Source: Bimuria novae-zelandiae CBS 107.79 (lineage: Eukaryota > Ascomycota > Dothideomycetes > Pleosporales > Didymosphaeriaceae). Taken from it: a stretch of DNA of 40,385 nucleotides. The stretch lies in contig ML976729.1 in NCBI GenBank assembly GCA_010015655.1, positions 55,895 through 96,279 on the forward strand, in the 5' to 3' direction. Shown piece after piece: positions 1 to 9,537 of the stretch (positions are counted from its first letter, which is position 1; each line of letters begins with the position of its first letter). Position numbers and translations under genes: made by a program. A model generated the notes under the pieces. The model made no database searches. It was not told the DNA's origin and saw only the letters and a program-made list of their open reading frames with translations.

Positions 1-63
1 AACCCCAGAACACCAGACAAGACACCAACTTTGACGCGTTGCATCTCAACAATCACAGCAGCT

Positions 64-2370
64 ATGGAGGCCGCACTTAGAGCAATCGAATGCGCTGAAC
101 TAGGAGAACGACCTTCGTACAGGGCAATCGCTAAGCAGTATGGTGTATTGAGATCTACGTTGGCCTAAAGACACTAAGGCCGTCAAGCCCCGCAGGAAGC
201 CAAAAACACCTCCTAAAAGAAACTTAATCCACATTAAGAAGCTGAGCTTATATAGTATATTAAAGATCTATCCCTAAAAGGGCTGCCTCTAATAAGAGAG
301 ATAATACAAAATTACGCGTCCTTAATTACTAAAAAGTCTATAAGTTAGGCCTAGGTAACGCGCTTCTTGCACCGAAACAGTGAAAATCTTATTTATAAAT
401 AGACTAAAGGAATAGACTCTAACTACCACAAAGTCAACTCTAAAACCAAGTACGAGGCGTACTTCGATCTGCTGCACCCAAAGATGGAAGAGTATAATAT
501 ACTACCGTGCAATACCTATAATATGGACGAAAAGGGCTTCTTAATTAGCGTTATAGGACGCTCTAAACGCGTCTTTAGTTACAGTTACTAGCGATTGCGG
601 CTTCACCCTTACAGGTAGCAACACCAACTCAGGCCGATGTGCCAGCAAGGGTCCATCCCACTTTTTGTTAATAGCTAACTAGTGAAACTGTCTGCTTAGC
701 GTTCCACAGTTAGCGCTAACCCATTTACGAAAGGTAAGGCTAAGCAGCACATGTTACAGCCAGTGTAATAGGGTAAAGCCGCAATCGCTAGCGACTATAA
801 GTAGCTTAGGAAAGAGGAGAGATAAAAGATTTACTACAAAATAGCTTACGTAAGTGGTTAACTATATTAGTAGCTATTTGCGCTAATAGAAGCGCTCTCC
901 TACCTACTCTTTTCTTCTTAGGAGTATCCGGGTTACTATAGTTAACTTAGGTGGCTAGTATTAAAGCTGGCAAGCACGACGTCTTTATTAGCTTAACTCT
1001 ATTAGGCTAGACAAACAACGACACTAGTTTAGTGTAATTAGAGCAGGTTTTTAACCACTACACAAAGTAGAAAGCGCGCTAAGGGAGAGACTAGTGTCTC
1101 CTTATACTTAATAGCTATAATAGTTACCTAACAATGGAGTTTCTCAAGTACTGTAACTCTTACTATATACTACTAGCTGTGTTTCCTCCCTACTCTACCT
1201 ATACGCTTTAGCCACTTAACGTTATTTACTTTAAACCTCTCTCTAGCTCCTACACTAAGGTCCTTACTAATTACCTCTAAAAGAGCTAAAGGATAGTGCC
1301 TATTACAAAGGGGGACTTTTTCCTACTATTTTAGAGTGCCTAGACGTCCTCCTTTAAGACAGAGATTATCCTAAAGTCCTTTAAAGCTACTAGTGTAATG
1401 AGGTAAGCGCCCCGCTTACTAAGCCAATACTATGTGACTTCCTCACCTGCACCAAAAGGTACGCACGAGAATACTTAAGCCAAGTATTACTCGTATAGTA
1501 TAATATATATAGGATATGCTAGGGTCAGCCACTAGCGCTAGTGTTTGATCCTAGCCTAGCCGGAACCTCTATAAGCGAGAGAAGGCCACGTGTTCGACCG
1601 TGCCTACCTCGTTATAACTAGTATATAGCCTAAAGACCGCATAGTTATACTTAAACGCTTCGCTAATAATTAAGAGGAGCTAGATAAAGCAGCTCTAGAG
1701 GCTCTTAGAGAGGCTAAATAGAGTCGTTTAAACCGTCTTGTACGGTCTATAGTAGAGGATATTGCCGCTAAGGAGTTAAAGGCGCTTTCCTAAACACTCT
1801 ACTATCTCTAAGCACAAAATTAACTACTTTAACACGAAAATAAGGGCTTAAGTGTCGCTCTTAACACTAAGAAGCGTCATAAGAAGCGTGGCAGACCTCT
1901 TAATTTATAGTAGAAGCAGGAGTACCACAGTAGTATAGTACTCTAGTCTCCTCATAAGATTAGAGAGGCACGTGCACGCGAGAGAGTAAATAAAGAACTC
2001 TAGTATAAGAAGGAGCTTGCAAAAGCTAATTAGAAGGAACTTTAGAAGTCTTCTAAGCTACTTAAAGAGAAAGAGAAAGAGGAAAAGCGTATAAAGAGAG
2101 AGAGAGCTAAAGTAGAGAGAGATTAGATAAAGGCCAAACAAGAGGCCGCGCGCAAGGTAAAAAGAGTAGCTTAAAATATAGAGAAAGTATCTTAAACTTT
2201 ATAAAAGGGTAAGCGTAAAGCCTTAAGAGGTCCTCCTTTAAAGTCCAAGCCTAAGAGACGCGCTGGTGGTGGTGTAGCTCCAGAGGAGTCCCTGGAAGCT
2301 GCACTAGCCGCCCCACCAAAAGTCGACTCTCGCGGCCGCACAATCACTCTCCCAAGCAAATATAAGTAGT
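64..2370 (+). pseudogene. Fot1/pogo-type DDE transposase, degraded
   Basis: Reading from the ATG at 64 gives an N-terminal helix-turn-helix (MEAALRAIE.. then YRAIAKQYGV), followed after stops by the catalytic core entry NMDEKGFLI near 520-545. After the internal MITE come VFISL (about 980), WLEQVF-like (about 1035), LLILNSY and LLAVFPPYSTYTL (about 1110-1210) and KGDFF (about 1310). These blocks occur in this order in Fot1/Pot2-like transposases. The lysine/arginine-rich C-terminal tail with a GRTITLPSKYK end is at about 1960-2370. Many TAG/TAA stops replace Trp and Gln codons, so the gene is dead. Identification is by block order and motifs only. Confidence 0.8.
582..797. mobile_element. 216-bp mariner-type MITE inserted in the Fot transposase gene
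   Basis: The ends form an imperfect inverted repeat of about 30 bp: left CAGTTACTAGCGATTGCGG at 582-600, and the complement of TCGCTAGCGACTA at the right, ending at 797. A TA lies on both sides (580-581 and 798-799), the expected target duplication. The CAGT-type terminus and TA target are typical of Tc1/mariner-derived MITEs. The insert interrupts the transposase between VFS and the following block; removing it with one TA restores a plausible continuation. There is no coding capacity inside. It is less TpA-rich than the host element. Confidence 0.75.
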
Positions 2371-2522
2371 AAATAGCAATCGCGAGCATATTACAAGTCT
2401 CTCCACCAAAAAATCTCGTAATAATAGCTATTTTGTGGCTCTCTGCAGCCTCATCTTTGTAGTGATGGGCATGTTGTTAGTGGGGCGGCACGCGAACCGG
2501 GGCGGCACGCGCGTCAGCACAG

Positions 2523-4031
2523 TATAGGCCGCTAGGTTTATAATATGCTACTACGTAAGCGCCCGAAGTTCTCTTGTTAAAACGCAAAAGCCTGTCTTGC
2601 TTTACGGACAAATCCGGAGCGTATATTAATAAGGACTATATAACCTAAAACTCTTATACGCTGTACTGCAGTGCAACTGGCTATGCTTTAGGACCTCTAA
2701 AGTGACACTAAATGCAGTTACCCGTAGTAAAATAAGGGTGTCTTACTATTAGAGCTTCTAGTGCTACTAACGTAACGACTAAAAGCGTAACTATAACGTT
2801 GTAATTTTAATTATTAAAACCTAATAGCAGGTGGAGACGCATCTAAAGTATGTTAGCTAAGTAGCTAAAAGATTATTGCAGGGCGTGGCTAAGAGTTGCG
2901 GCGCATAAAGGATGTTCGTGGTTCTGCGCAGAGGGATGTTCGACCCATAGGGATGGACGTTACTCAGACTCTTTTATAGCTTTAATTAACACCGATTTTT
3001 GCTCCTTGTTTGATCTCTTTCTACGTGAACATGTACTGCAGGAACTGTAGAGAAGCGTCGACTGGACGAGAATTACATACGCTTCGTAATTTCGGCACAA
3101 ATTTTCTGCACGACTTAGAGAGGCGTTGCGGCGATCTCCACGACACGCATTTCATCGAATTACCGGGAATGGTGTCAGTTACCCTACAAAAACTAGCTTA
3201 GTAGCATAACCAACATCGCACTTTTCTTCGTTGGAGGTTAACATGGTATGGAAACAGCAGGTGCAGAATTGATGAGCATTAAGTTAGATTTTGTACAGCT
3301 ATTGAACGAGGATTGCGAGAGTCTGGACCAAGAAGTGTTTCGCCACAGCGTGTGTCGCTACGCAGTGGGAGATGTTACATGTGCCTTCCCATTCCTGGCT
3401 GTTTGGTTTGGAGTTGGTGTGCGTGTACTTTTTCCATGATGCATGGTACGTCATTTTGGTGAGGTGGTGAACGAGCGTCAGAAATGTGAGGCTCCTAGAA
3501 TATTCTATATATATATATATGCATGCGTGCGCGCACATACATGACGCCCATGGAGCAACGTAAATCCATGAACACGAAATGGTATCATGGGATTCTGGAT
3601 GCTTTCAGCACGCTAGCGAGAAGAGAGAATCGAAAAGAGCGAGACGTGATGCCTGGAATCGATACAAGTATGATGGCAAGGCTGAGCGAAGGCGATACGC
3701 ACAAGCACGCTGCAGGCGAAAAGACACCGGTAAAGCCATCGCCACTCCGTTACTTTCCTGGAGACTACTTGTAAACTGTTTTGACGGGTATCGGAATGCC
3801 GTAGCGCAAGATACGGCTCCGGCTAGGCCAAAGCGCAACCGCCATGTCACCCGGGTGGGCATTGCAGGGCACTTCGGAAATAAGCGAGCAGCGGGCTAAA
3901 GTTACCTTCGAACTTCCTCATACCGCCTCTCAAGCCCTATAACAAACGGCGACCGGTTTCTACTTAGCAAAAGATAAACACGTAGGCAGGGGCTTGTGGT
4001 GCGGTATATTGTAATTAAGATAATAAAGAGA
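2523..4031. other. intergenic, no confident gene
   Basis: Positions 2523-2890 are AT-rich and RIP-like, without recognisable protein. From about 2890 the composition becomes normal. Short open frames at 3010-3201, 3248-3439 and 3579-3899 (plus strand) have no recognisable domain. The 3579-3899 frame is Arg/Lys-rich and could be a gene remnant. An alternating purine/pyrimidine run (TA repeats then TGCATGCGTGCGCGCA) sits at about 3509-3535. Confidence 0.5.
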
Positions 4032-4955
4032 CTACGGCTCAGTGCTATGCGTATCTACGTTGGCGGTCGAGCTGCTATCCGTTTTGTTTTCTTGCCTCTC
4101 TGCCACTTCCAGCAGTCGGGAGTACTTCTCGTGAACCTCCATCGACCAAGGGACCAGATCATTAACATAACGCTGCGCCACCACTACCATCTTCTCCAGC
4201 CTATCTAGTCTCTGAGAACATATATCCTGGAGCTCTGAAATATCACGCCGCAGTTGTTGGACTTGATCCGACAGGTTGGACAGCTCCTTTAGCACTTGGG
4301 ATGACACAGCCTCGTTGGTGGGTCTTTCCTTGGCTGGAGGGCCCGGAACCTGTTCAGGGCGAGCGTAAGAAGACCCCGGCTCGACAAAAAAGTCTTCGTC
4401 CCAGCCTAACCCCCACTCATGTTCCGGGATGGTCGGTAGGCTGTGGTACTGTGTTGGTTCTTTGGAGATTATCTCATTCAATGAAGAGTATGGTGCCGAT
4501 TGATCATAAATCCACCGACTATTCTCGGTCGGGTTCATGGCTGGTGGGCTGTGGTACTGCGTCGGTTCTTTGGTGATTATCTCGTTCAATGAAGAGTATG
4601 GTGCCGATTGATCATGCATCCACTGACTGTTCTCGGTCGGGTTCATGGTGGGTAGGCCGTGATAGGTTATCGTGGTGAGTAGCGACAACTTATAGCCAGT
4701 CAAGACCATCAGAAAGAAGGGGCAAGTAGTAAAAGTGGCGCTGGGCCAATGCGGCATCAGCGGATCGCTGTCTTGGGCCTCGGCAACCAGGCGAGTCGCC
4801 TTTCCTGCATCCCCGTCTAGCTTGCCGGTAATGGCGCCCCGGACCGCAATGACCCGGCAGAAGGCATTTATATGACCCTTCCGTGATGGCTCGTAGACAA
4901 AAGAAGCCTGCGTCCACTGACATTCCTGGACGTGTTGTACCGCTCGCCAAAACAT
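4032..4955 (-). CDS. hypothetical protein with 36-residue tandem repeat and C-terminal coiled coil
   Basis: A 307-residue protein of unknown function, single open frame from ATG at 4955. The first roughly 110 residues have no recognisable domain. Residues 104-175 are two near-identical 36-residue units starting MNPTENS and containing DQSAPYSSLNEII, preceded by a partial copy (YHGLPT). A linker WGLGWDEDFF follows. Residues 210-290 form a heptad-rich segment (ELSNLSDQVQQLRRDISEL) predicted to be a coiled coil. The gene is divergent from the next one, whose start is about 100-150 bp away. The frame is free of RIP-type stops, which suggests it may be functional. A short 5' exon may exist upstream, because the frame to 5040 also looks coding. 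I cannot assign a role. Confidence 0.6.
   Translation of the reverse strand: MFWRAVQHVQECQWTQASFVYEPSRKGHINAFCRVIAVRGAITGKLDGDAGKATRLVAEAQDSDPLMPHWPSATFTTCPFFLMVLTGYKLSLLTTITYHGLPTMNPTENSQWMHDQSAPYSSLNEIITKEPTQYHSPPAMNPTENSRWIYDQSAPYSSLNEIISKEPTQYHSLPTIPEHEWGLGWDEDFFVEPGSSYARPEQVPGPPAKERPTNEAVSSQVLKELSNLSDQVQQLRRDISELQDICSQRLDRLEKMVVVAQRYVNDLVPWSMEVHEKYSRLLEVAERQENKTDSSSTANVDTHSTEP
4431..4646 (-). repeat. two tandem 108-bp in-frame repeats
   Basis: Units 4646-4539 and 4538-4431 differ at only a few positions and encode 36 residues each. The in-frame length keeps the host gene open, so this looks like a tolerated tandem duplication. Confidence 0.85.
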
Positions 4956-5053
4956 GGCGCAACGAAGTCATCACGCCACCTTGCCGGGTCAAGGCCAACC
5001 CCCAAAGGTAATTTGTATCTTCGTCACAAAACTTAAACAAATCTGAGCATGCT

Positions 5054-5854
5054 ATGCAGGGTAGCTCCGTTTCTCCGCACTGTTGCGTCCAAGCCGCGAT
5101 ACAGATGAATAATCTATACCATCATGTCCAAGCCCAGCTGCAAAATACCTTGGCTCAGTTGCAAACCACTCAAAACCAACTCCGCCATACACACATCCAG
5201 AAGATCGAGATCCAGGAAGAGTTAGAGAGTGAAAGAGGCGCATGCGAGCTCGTTAACCAGCAATTCTTGGAATTGAAGCAAAATCATGACAACCTTCAGA
5301 AAGACCAGGAGGAAGCGGTTGCACTTCGAGCCCAGCTCACCAAATCGATGGTAGATTATCGATCCTATGCGGAAGAAGTTACACGACAAGCCGAAAAAAT
5401 AATCAACGATCTACGCACTAGAACTGTTGAGGGGGAGGTTGGTGGCACGCACGACGGCCAAAGTATAAGCGCCATGATTTTGCAGTCTGCCAGGAACACG
5501 CTGCTTGTGGAGGCTACGACACGAGGCTACTCCGAAACAGATATCCTCGATAAGCTGAAGCACGTCATGGACCAAAACGTCGAGTTTCAGCTAGAAAACG
5601 AGAGACTTTCCGAGGCATTGGAAGCTCAGGATAGGGAATTGGAGGCTCGGGACAGGGAGTTGGAGGCTCGGGACAGGGAATTGGAGGCTCGGGACAGGAA
5701 ATTGGAGGCTCGGGACAAGGAAATGGAGGCTCGGGACATGGAAATGGCGAGTTTAAACAAGGCTCTTGAGCTCACCACAGAAGAGGGCAAACAAGCAAGG
5801 TCTCGCCGCGGTGGGAAGCAGAGGAAGCTCATGCCCAGAGTCGATAGTACTTAA
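5054..5854 (+). CDS. hypothetical coiled-coil protein with heptad repeats
   Basis: A 266-residue protein; the ATG at 5102 (MNNLYHHVQ) is an alternative start. Residues 20-110 are a long amphipathic helix rich in Gln, Glu and Leu ([15 protein letters not shown]). Residues 140-185 are a less regular helical part. Residues 189-230 are six consecutive seven-residue units of the type LEARDRE, a near-perfect heptad. The tail is basic ([11 protein letters not shown]). There is no enzymatic motif, signal peptide or membrane segment. It probably oligomerises or bridges partners, but that is inference from composition. It is divergent from the 4032-4955 gene and convergent with the next. Confidence 0.65.
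   Translation: MQGSSVSPHCCVQAAIQMNNLYHHVQAQLQNTLAQLQTTQNQLRHTHIQKIEIQEELESERGACELVNQQFLELKQNHDNLQKDQEEAVALRAQLTKSMVDYRSYAEEVTRQAEKIINDLRTRTVEGEVGGTHDGQSISAMILQSARNTLLVEATTRGYSETDILDKLKHVMDQNVEFQLENERLSEALEAQDRELEARDRELEARDRELEARDRKLEARDKEMEARDMEMASLNKALELTTEEGKQARSRRGGKQRKLMPRVDST
5618..5743 (+). repeat. 21-bp minisatellite, six units
   Basis: Six tandem 21-bp units (TTGGAGGCTCGGGACAGGGA plus one base, with variants) encode LEARDRE-type heptads. Unit length equals seven codons, so gain or loss of units keeps both the frame and the coiled-coil register. Confidence 0.9.
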
Positions 5855-5997
5855 GCTCTATATGCCTGTAGCCTAGCTATACATGCCACATTCCTTCAAA
5901 TCTGTGATCCTAGCTCCTAATACATGCTCGACAGGAAGAACCGAGACTTGCGCACTCAACACAAAAGAAACCAAGGACCGTGGAGGCAACGCATCCT

Positions 5998-6255
5998 CTA
6001 GAAATGATGCCTGCAGAGAGTTACAAAGGTACTTGCATTGAATCGTGAGTGGGGCAACGAGGGTGAGCCTACTTTCTGAAGTGCCTGGTAGGTTGAGCCA
6101 CCAGCGCACTGGATGAAGCTGTGGAGGTCTTCGCTGCTCGGTCCTCCTATCGAGCAACCAGGTAGATGCTTCAGAATGCTCTCTAGCAATTCCTTGAAAG
6201 GCGTCGCCACAGAACCTGACTCGGGCCCTTGGTACACGGCCCGGTCGAATTCTGA
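5998..6255 (-). pseudogene. detached C-lobe of the kinase-fold gene 6256-7000
   Basis: Directly after the TGA that ends the kinase-like gene, the same frame stays open for 86 codons to a stop at 5998. It reads FDRAVYQGPESGS, TPFKELLESILKHL and PSSEDLHSFIQCAGGSTY. The spacing and helical pattern resemble the end of a fungal kinase C-lobe (mid-helix, then a SPEA..FL-type helix and STL..LQ motif). This suggests the original gene continued here and was cut by a nonsense change, possibly CGA to TGA. No intron with in-frame GT..AG that removes the TGA was found. Confidence 0.5.
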
Positions 6256-7000
6256 TCACTGTTTAGCAGCGAAGCAGGAAATAACTTCCATATACGAACC
6301 AAGTTTTACCCTGCCATCATATGCAGATACAGTGATATCTTCTAGCCGTATCGTGACGAAAGAAAAGCCTGCATCGCTGAGAAAGTTGATTCCGCGAAGT
6401 GCCTGTTGACGGCGCAGTTAGCCTTGTACGCTTGCCTCCTACAGAAATCCATACTTCTTTGCTAATCGTCTTGATTTGGGCCACCCCAAGCTGTGGGGAC
6501 TGGGATACGGCGATTTCGGAAAGTGGGAATCCTGGTCGGTCGAAAACTGTGAAAAGGGAACTAGCGAATCTGAAGACGCCAATGATATTCAAGAGATTGG
6601 GGACCGGCTTGCTCAGACCAACGACGGTCTTGTCGGCGCTTCTTCGGATCATCACGGTCCGATGCGGATGCTCGTCCGAATAGTGCCCCTGCGCGAGACA
6701 GTATGGGCGTATACCTTCTGGATCTACGAGATATATACACTGGAAGATTTGGTCGGGGTTTTTTGGGATTGGGGTGAATACGCGGATCATATTGTTGGCA
6801 GAGAAGTCTTCTCCCGCAGATTCCATAGTTTTGCTCGTCTTCCTGGACTCGACAACCCGAGGTAGTTCCAAATCCACTGGTCCGTCAACACCGCTGAACT
6901 TGCGCTTGCCGTGAGCAAAGCTATCTCCACCGTGGTCGGCATTGGCTCTGTGGTCGGAGGTTCCTGTCTTGGGAAATAGTGTGAGTCGCCGGGATTCCAT
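6256..7000 (-). CDS. degenerate protein-kinase-fold protein, one intron, probably truncated
   Basis: Exons 7000-6443 and 6402-6256 are joined by a 40-nt intron (6403-6442) with GTAGGA donor, GCTAAC branch site and CAACAG acceptor, giving 234 residues in one frame. Residues 70-185 resemble an N-lobe (IFQCIYLVDPEG, FRFASSLFTVFDRPGFPLS). Exon 2 reads ALRGINFLSDAGFSFVTIRL.., then EDITVS and DGRVKLG. This has the layout of a kinase catalytic loop and the strand before DFG, but HRD is replaced by FVT and no DFG is visible, so phosphotransfer is unlikely. Translation stops where the C-lobe should go on (see 5998-6255). The divergent neighbour starts only 75 bp away. Assignment to the kinase fold is by pattern and is moderate. 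Confidence 0.55.
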
Positions 7001-7074
7001 TTCGTCGCGATACGATGGTTGACAGGGTGGCGGAGCGTTATTTAAAGCATCCAGGCGCCGCAGAAATTTGACTG

Positions 7075-7599
7075 ATGAGATCTTCCAGTTTTAAAGTCTG
7101 CCGAGGGCACCCGTTCTCTCTATCGAAGATGGATCCGGCCAAGAAATCAAAGCCGCCCCGCGCAAGGCCTCTCGAAATCAACCCCATCGACCACATCATC
7201 AGATGCTATGGAGGCCGCACAATTGCTTTGGATATGGAACCAAATCACATGGGTCACGCAAAGAGGCACGAAGACTGGATCCAATACATCAATTTCCTCA
7301 ACCAGAAGAACGGAGACCTACGTCTAGAAATTACGTTTTATCGAGAGTGCTTCCAGCACGCCGAAAAGTTCAAGGACAAGATTAACAGCCTATCACAGGA
7401 TCTACTGCACGAGTGCATTATCGGCCTACTTGATACTACTTCTCTTGAAGAGATTCGAGTTATTTCCAAGCGCTTCTTGGAGGCAGTGGACGAGCTTCGC
7501 GGAAGCCAGAAGAAGGCTTTTGATGAATTTATAGCTCCATACAGGTCGGCTCAGAAAACGCCACGCCCCGAACTATTCCCTAAGAACGGATGGTTCTAA
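7075..7599 (+). CDS. hypothetical helical protein
   Basis: A 174-residue protein; the second ATG at 7129 (MDPAKKSKPPRARPLE) is a likely alternative start, giving 156 residues. The N-terminus is basic, then comes a helical body with regular hydrophobic spacing (YINFLNQKNGDLRLEITFY, FKDKINSLSQDLLHE, SLEEIRVISKRFLEAVDEL). No catalytic motif, signal or membrane segment was seen. It is divergent from the kinase-like gene and its stop codon lies one base from that of the convergent ferric reductase gene. Not recognised; the intact frame and clean codons support a real gene. Confidence 0.6.
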   Translation: MRSSSFKVCRGHPFSLSKMDPAKKSKPPRARPLEINPIDHIIRCYGGRTIALDMEPNHMGHAKRHEDWIQYINFLNQKNGDLRLEITFYRECFQHAEKFKDKINSLSQDLLHECIIGLLDTTSLEEIRVISKRFLEAVDELRGSQKKAFDEFIAPYRSAQKTPRPELFPKNGWF

Positions 7600-7600
7600 A

Positions 7601-9439
7601 CTATGCTTGACCAACTCCTTGACACTGATAGGATAAGGTGCTTTTCCTATTTGTGCATGCTGCCGGTTCGGACGGCTGGAAATCTAGTTCCAGGTACCTG
7701 ACGTCCCTGCGCATGTGTTCTGCAACGGTTTCGCGTGCCTGGTATCTTATGTGCCGGTTGGCGCACACTGCTTGTGAATTAGTACGCCCAGTACATCCCA
7801 TCGTAGAAGAAGGGGCATACTGCAAATTGCAATCTTTCCCCTACTCGTTTCCAGCGTGTCGCGAATGATTTGTGGTATATCTGGTTTCCCCCTGATTTCT
7901 GCGATCCGACTACCTTGTCGTTTTTGGCGTACCAAAGGTCCTTCTTCACCCAGCAATTCATAGCCTCCGTATAAATAGACGTCTATAATCTGAATCCTCA
8001 TTCAGCTTTTCGTACATCGCACCCGTAAGGGGGCCTATACCTACATTTTCTCCGTGCGGGGCCGGCCGAACCCCGGGCCGGTCGGGGACGCTGCTTGTCC
8101 TTACGCTTCTCTTAATTTTCAAGTTTCCGTCCCCTAGAATATCTTCCAGGGGCTTATCTTCTATCAGCAGGCCATCCATAGCCTCTCCCACAAGATCCCT
8201 CTGGTCCTTGTTCTCCACGTGCCAGATGAGGAGCAAATCTCGGGTCTTGATTTTGGAGCGCTTATAATCACGCACGATACTTTGTATATAAGGTAGATGA
8301 CCAGCAATTCCGATGCTACTAGCGAAGAGCACTACCGTCCCGAACTCTTTCAAGTCGAATCCATACCCGTAAGGGCCTTCGACGAAGGCGTGACCTTTGG
8401 TTTTGCTTCCCTCGAAAAGACGCCTGGTGAACCCAGCTCGGGGCTGGATTCTCATTTCGATGGATCCTTCGTTCTTCGAACTTGCTACCATGAATGGATG
8501 GCGTTGGAAGATGGAAAAGAACCCAGGGTTGAGCATTGTGAGGTAAGCGTATTGGCCAGGCTTAACTTTCCAAGGCCGAGGGAGCACGATCTCAACGCTC
8601 ACAGAGTCGTGGATCTTCTTGATAGCGACGCTGGTTCTAGGCTTGGTTATCGAGAAATTGCGATAGATGAGAAGAAGGTTCCTATGAACCTGTGTTGCAA
8701 CCCAAACACATGCACCTAGTATTGCCTGGATCCTAGCCATTCTACTAGCTGTAGCAGCATGAAACCATAGGGATACGGGTATTAATGTGAAGCAACCGAA
8801 GTGGAGGACCCAGAACATCTCGTAGAGACGATTTCGGAATCCTGGCACGGCAGTGATGCACATCAAACCGAGGCACGAAAATCCCTAAGTGCCTTTAGCA
8901 AACGAAGATTTTAAAGACATGGCCACAATTACAGTTACTCCAGACAGCGAGACTGTTGTAGGACTCCAGTCTTGTCTAATCAGCTCTAAAATTGCATGGA
9001 GGGAGCCTTCGGTCAAAGCTACCACACCAATTAGATAATGAACCTTGTGATAGCTTCTCAATGATATGCGGAGAGCATCAGCCGCCAAACTTGCACCTGG
9101 GAGGGATAAGATGAGGTTTGTCGCCAGTAGCGAAGCAGTTCGTCTGCTTAGCTCCTCTACAGAACTTGTACCCAGTCCAGCACAAACGCCATTCGCGCCG
9201 ATGAACAAAATGGCGAAGAAAACATCACGCCATGAAGCTTGTCTTTGGCAGATCTTAGCGATCCCTTTTGACGAATAAATTACATGTTTGAAGAAGGCCA
9301 CGGTGCACATGGAAGCTAGCCATTGCATGAAGGAGTAGACGCCAAGACAAAGGGCAATCACGGCGGCTAGCCCAACCGCCACTACGGTGTACCAGGCGGT
9401 GGTAGCTGAATGATCCATGTTGGTCCGGCAGGTCCTCAA
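7601..9439 (-). CDS. ferric reductase-like transmembrane oxidoreductase (FRE/NOX family), four exons
   Basis: Exons 9439-8939, 8884-8045, 7989-7795 and 7738-7601 join in frame across introns of 54, 55 and 56 nt, all GT..AG, giving 557 residues (550 from the Met at 9418). It would move electrons from NAD(P)H through FAD and two haems across the membrane to reduce extracellular Fe(III) or Cu(II). Visible: N-terminal membrane segments; the ferric-reductase core with paired haem histidines (SYHKVHYLIG/GSLHAI and VLHFGCF/LWFH); FAD-binding HPFMVASSK; NAD(P)H-binding GPYGYG and SSIGIAGHLPYIQ; a C-terminal nucleotide-binding end (RGKPDIPQIIRDTLE, then RRDVRYLELDFQP). Without splicing it looks like a frameshifted gene; with it, every block is in register. 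It shares a roughly 100-bp promoter with the MADS-like gene. Ferric reductases are recurrent Starship cargo. Confidence 0.88.
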
Positions 9440-9537
9440 GAACTAAACCCGATTATATAGCATCCAAGCATGGCCAATGCGCACCAGCGCAACATAAATA
9501 GCTAGCCTCCGACCACCGCCAACCAGCAGAAAAAGGA
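9419..9537. promoter_or_regulatory. short bidirectional promoter between ferric reductase and MADS-like genes
   Basis: About 100-120 bp separates the two start codons. An AT-rich ATTATATAGC element lies near 9451-9460, oriented so that either gene could use it. No other site was recognised. Confidence 0.4.

Larger units (their letters stand above)
1..2522 (+). mobile_element. RIP-mutated Fot1/pogo-family DNA transposon, left end outside window
   Basis: A Fot1/pogo (Tc1-mariner superfamily) element read on the plus strand. The transposase relic fills most of it. The right terminal region starts near 2408 and matches the ends of the elements at 23880-24001 and 38840-38955: an AATCTCG..ATAATAG motif, then GTGGCTCT..GC and a GC-rich outer stretch. 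By that alignment the element ends at about 2522, next to a TA. TAG/TAA stops at expected Trp/Gln codons and high TpA indicate RIP. The left terminal repeat is not visible. The outer part of the right end holds a 13-bp direct repeat (GGGGCGGCACGCG at 2482-2494 and 2499-2511). Confidence 0.8.

Noticed and set aside
5873..6259. 128-codon minus-strand frame as exon 3 of the kinase-like gene
   Set aside because: A 44-nt GT..AG intron could join it, but the encoded protein is Arg/Pro-rich without kinase features; the other frame (5998-6255) reads like a C-lobe.
8297..8719. 140-codon plus-strand frame
   Set aside because: Lies antisense to exon 2 of the ferric reductase gene, whose motifs are clear.
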